Shown: positions 36,744 through 38,143 of the stretch, one piece after another | How positions within the stretch are numbered: the stretch's first letter is position 1 | Layout of the letters: the number at the start of each line of letters is the position of its first letter | NCBI RefSeq assembly: GCF_000239855.1 | Contig: NZ_BADT01000055.1 | Span: 1-38,143, forward strand | DNA from: Pseudoalteromonas sp. BSi20652 | GTDB taxonomy: Bacteria > Pseudomonadota > Gammaproteobacteria > Enterobacterales > Alteromonadaceae | Reading direction: 5' to 3' | Length of the DNA: 38,143 nucleotides | Notes under the pieces: model-generated | What the model saw: the letters and a program-made list of their open reading frames with translations, nothing else | Database searches by the model: none | Told to the model about the DNA's origin: nothing | Program-made: the position numbers and the translations under genes

Positions 36744-36987
36744 TGAAATATTGCCTCGTGTTCAATTCGATAGTGGCACAAAAATGTGCTAGAAACAGGA
36801 TTAAGGAGCAAGCATGCTCACTTAAAGGAGGCGTATTTTAGCTGGATACCCGTCCAGATCCAAGTATAGTTTTCATGTTTGTGATCTCAAATCAATACAG
36901 GACGAGTTTAATGTGCTGTTAGGGATATCCTCTGGTATAAAACAAATTAATTTTGATACAATCAAAACAGACTCAAGTAATAATAAA
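36744..36987. other. divergent intergenic region of miaB and ubiF
   Basis: This 244-bp region must hold the promoters of both divergent genes. A possible ubiF promoter is TTGATA at 36953-36958 with TAATAAT near 36978-36984, but the spacing of about 19 bp makes it weak. I see no recognised operator or RNA. Confidence 0.35.
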
Positions 36988-38143
36988 ATGATGAAAAACA
37001 TGACCAAAAATAATGTGATAGTGGTTGGCGGGGGCATGGTTGGCGCGGCTATGGCGATAAAGCTGGCTCAGCAAGGCTTTGGCGTGCGCATAATCGAAAA
37101 ACACCTAATAGACCCATCGCACATTCTTAGTAGCGATAAGGTGGATATTAGAGTGTCTGCTATTAATCGTTTTTCAGAAAATTTACTAGATGAATTAGGG
37201 GCAATGCCACTTTTAAGGCAAAACCGCATAGCGCCTTATCAGCAATTAGAGGCATTTGAGCGCGGTGGTGATAATTTATTGTTTGACTGCGCTGATATAA
37301 ATACCACGCATTTAGGTCACTTAATTGAAAATAGTTTAATTCAAGCCAGTTTGTGGCAGCAATTTGAGCATTATAAGATTGATGTTATTGAGCAATCATT
37401 GCCGGTAACTAAAATAGAGCAAACGAGTGATTTAATTACGCTTGTGTATGGAGATCAAACCTATACAGCTGATTTAGTAATTGCCGCCGATGGTGGGCAA
37501 TCGCAGCTGCGCGATAAGGCGAATATTGGTATTACGGGTTGGCAGTACCAACAGCATTGCATGGGGGTATTAATTAAACTCGATGCACCGCAACAAATTA
37601 AAACATGGCAACAGTTTACACCAAGTGGGCCGTTAGCATTTTTACCAATGCAGGCACCGTACGCTAATTTAATTTGGTACGACGATGCAAATACATTGCA
37701 AGCATTTAAAGGGCTAAGCCCAACTCAGTTAAAAACGCACATACTTAATAAATTCCCAGAACTTGCTGGAGACTTTGAAGTACAAACCCATGCAGTGTTT
37801 CCGCTTACTCGCCAACACGCTAATAATTATTCGCAAGGGCGCTTGGTTTTAGTAGGCGATGCGGCACATACAATTAACCCACTTGCAGGGCAGGGCGTTA
37901 ATTTGGGTTTTCAGGACGTAGTGGCACTTGCTGAGGTTTTAAACGAAGCAGGGGATATCGGGTGCCCGCTAACGCTTAAAGAATACGAGCGAGCTCGCCG
38001 TAAGGCTAATTTACTAATGATGAGCATGATGGATGCGTGTTACTTTGGATTTTCTAATCAAATTACGCCACTTAAATGGGCACGTAGCCAGTTTTTAAAA
38101 ATGGCTAATAATACCGGGCCAATAAAAACTAGGTTTAAAGTAT
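36988..38143 (+). CDS. ubiF: ubiquinone-biosynthesis FAD monooxygenase (UbiF-like), partial
   Basis: The gene runs off the right edge after about 385 codons. The FAD-binding VVGGGMVGAAMAIKL is near the N-terminus, an ADGGQSQLR motif lies in the middle, and GDAAHTINPLAGQGVNLGFQDV is near the end, as in the UbiH/UbiF/COQ6 hydroxylases that oxidise the quinone ring. Position beside divergent miaB matches ubiF in E. coli, which favours UbiF over UbiH or UbiI. Three in-frame ATGs (36988, 36991 and 37000) could be the start; all give similar proteins. Confidence 0.88.
   Translation, partial: MMKNMTKNNVIVVGGGMVGAAMAIKLAQQGFGVRIIEKHLIDPSHILSSDKVDIRVSAINRFSENLLDELGAMPLLRQNRIAPYQQLEAFERGGDNLLFDCADINTTHLGHLIENSLIQASLWQQFEHYKIDVIEQSLPVTKIEQTSDLITLVYGDQTYTADLVIAADGGQSQLRDKANIGITGWQYQQHCMGVLIKLDAPQQIKTWQQFTPSGPLAFLPMQAPYANLIWYDDANTLQAFKGLSPTQLKTHILNKFPELAGDFEVQTHAVFPLTRQHANNYSQGRLVLVGDAAHTINPLAGQGVNLGFQDVVALAEVLNEAGDIGCPLTLKEYERARRKANLLMMSMMDACYFGFSNQITPLKWARSQFLKMANNTGPIKTRFKV

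Overview
This window is AT-rich chromosomal DNA from a gammaproteobacterium. The protein sequences, the AT-rich codon use and the family of short intergenic repeats all suggest a marine Alteromonadales, most likely Pseudoalteromonas or a close relative. That assignment comes from recognising family-typical sequences; no search was run.

Layout. (1) 296-3410 is a copper-export cassette. A MerR-type regulator, a CopA Cu+ ATPase and a small membrane-anchored cupredoxin follow a promoter with the 19-bp spacer and central dyad expected of a MerR-controlled promoter. (2) 3491-10260 is an accessory stretch. It holds a small Trp-rich protein, a TA-flanked MITE-like element, three tandem tiny secreted EF-hand proteins (the middle one degenerate), a membrane protein with a PDC/Cache-like sensor domain, an M28 lipoprotein peptidase, a single-RRM RNA-binding protein, and a lipoprotein joining a VCBS repeat to a polysaccharide-lyase-like domain. 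(3) 10341-23306, minus strand, is the classic cluster leuS-lptE-holA-nadD-rsfS-rlmH-mrdA-mrdB-rlpA-dacA-ybeD-lipB-lipA. It links leucyl-tRNA synthesis, LPS assembly, the replication clamp loader, NAD synthesis, ribosome biology, cell elongation and lipoylation. A repeat element separates rlpA from dacA. (4) 23503-30949 is mostly plus strand: a YbeL-like zinc-ribbon protein; a Lon-like protease, FKBP and small membrane protein run; a CIA30 protein on the minus strand; a second copy of the MITE-like element; an RDD membrane protein; an esterase-like hydrolase; and an orphan anchored protein. (5) 31285-36743, minus strand, is the conserved miaB-ybeZ-ybeY-corC-lnt operon. A divergent ubiF-like monooxygenase runs off the right edge, as beside miaB in E. 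coli.

Regions 3 and 5 match the gene order around E. coli leuS and miaB. The remainder is lineage-specific material carrying repeats. I saw no rRNA, tRNA, CRISPR array, complete insertion sequence or prophage. The items most worth a second look are the MerR regulator with an unusual cysteine arrangement, the EF-hand triplet beside a sensor protein that lacks the usual membrane topology, the Lon-like operon, and the three families of intergenic repeats.
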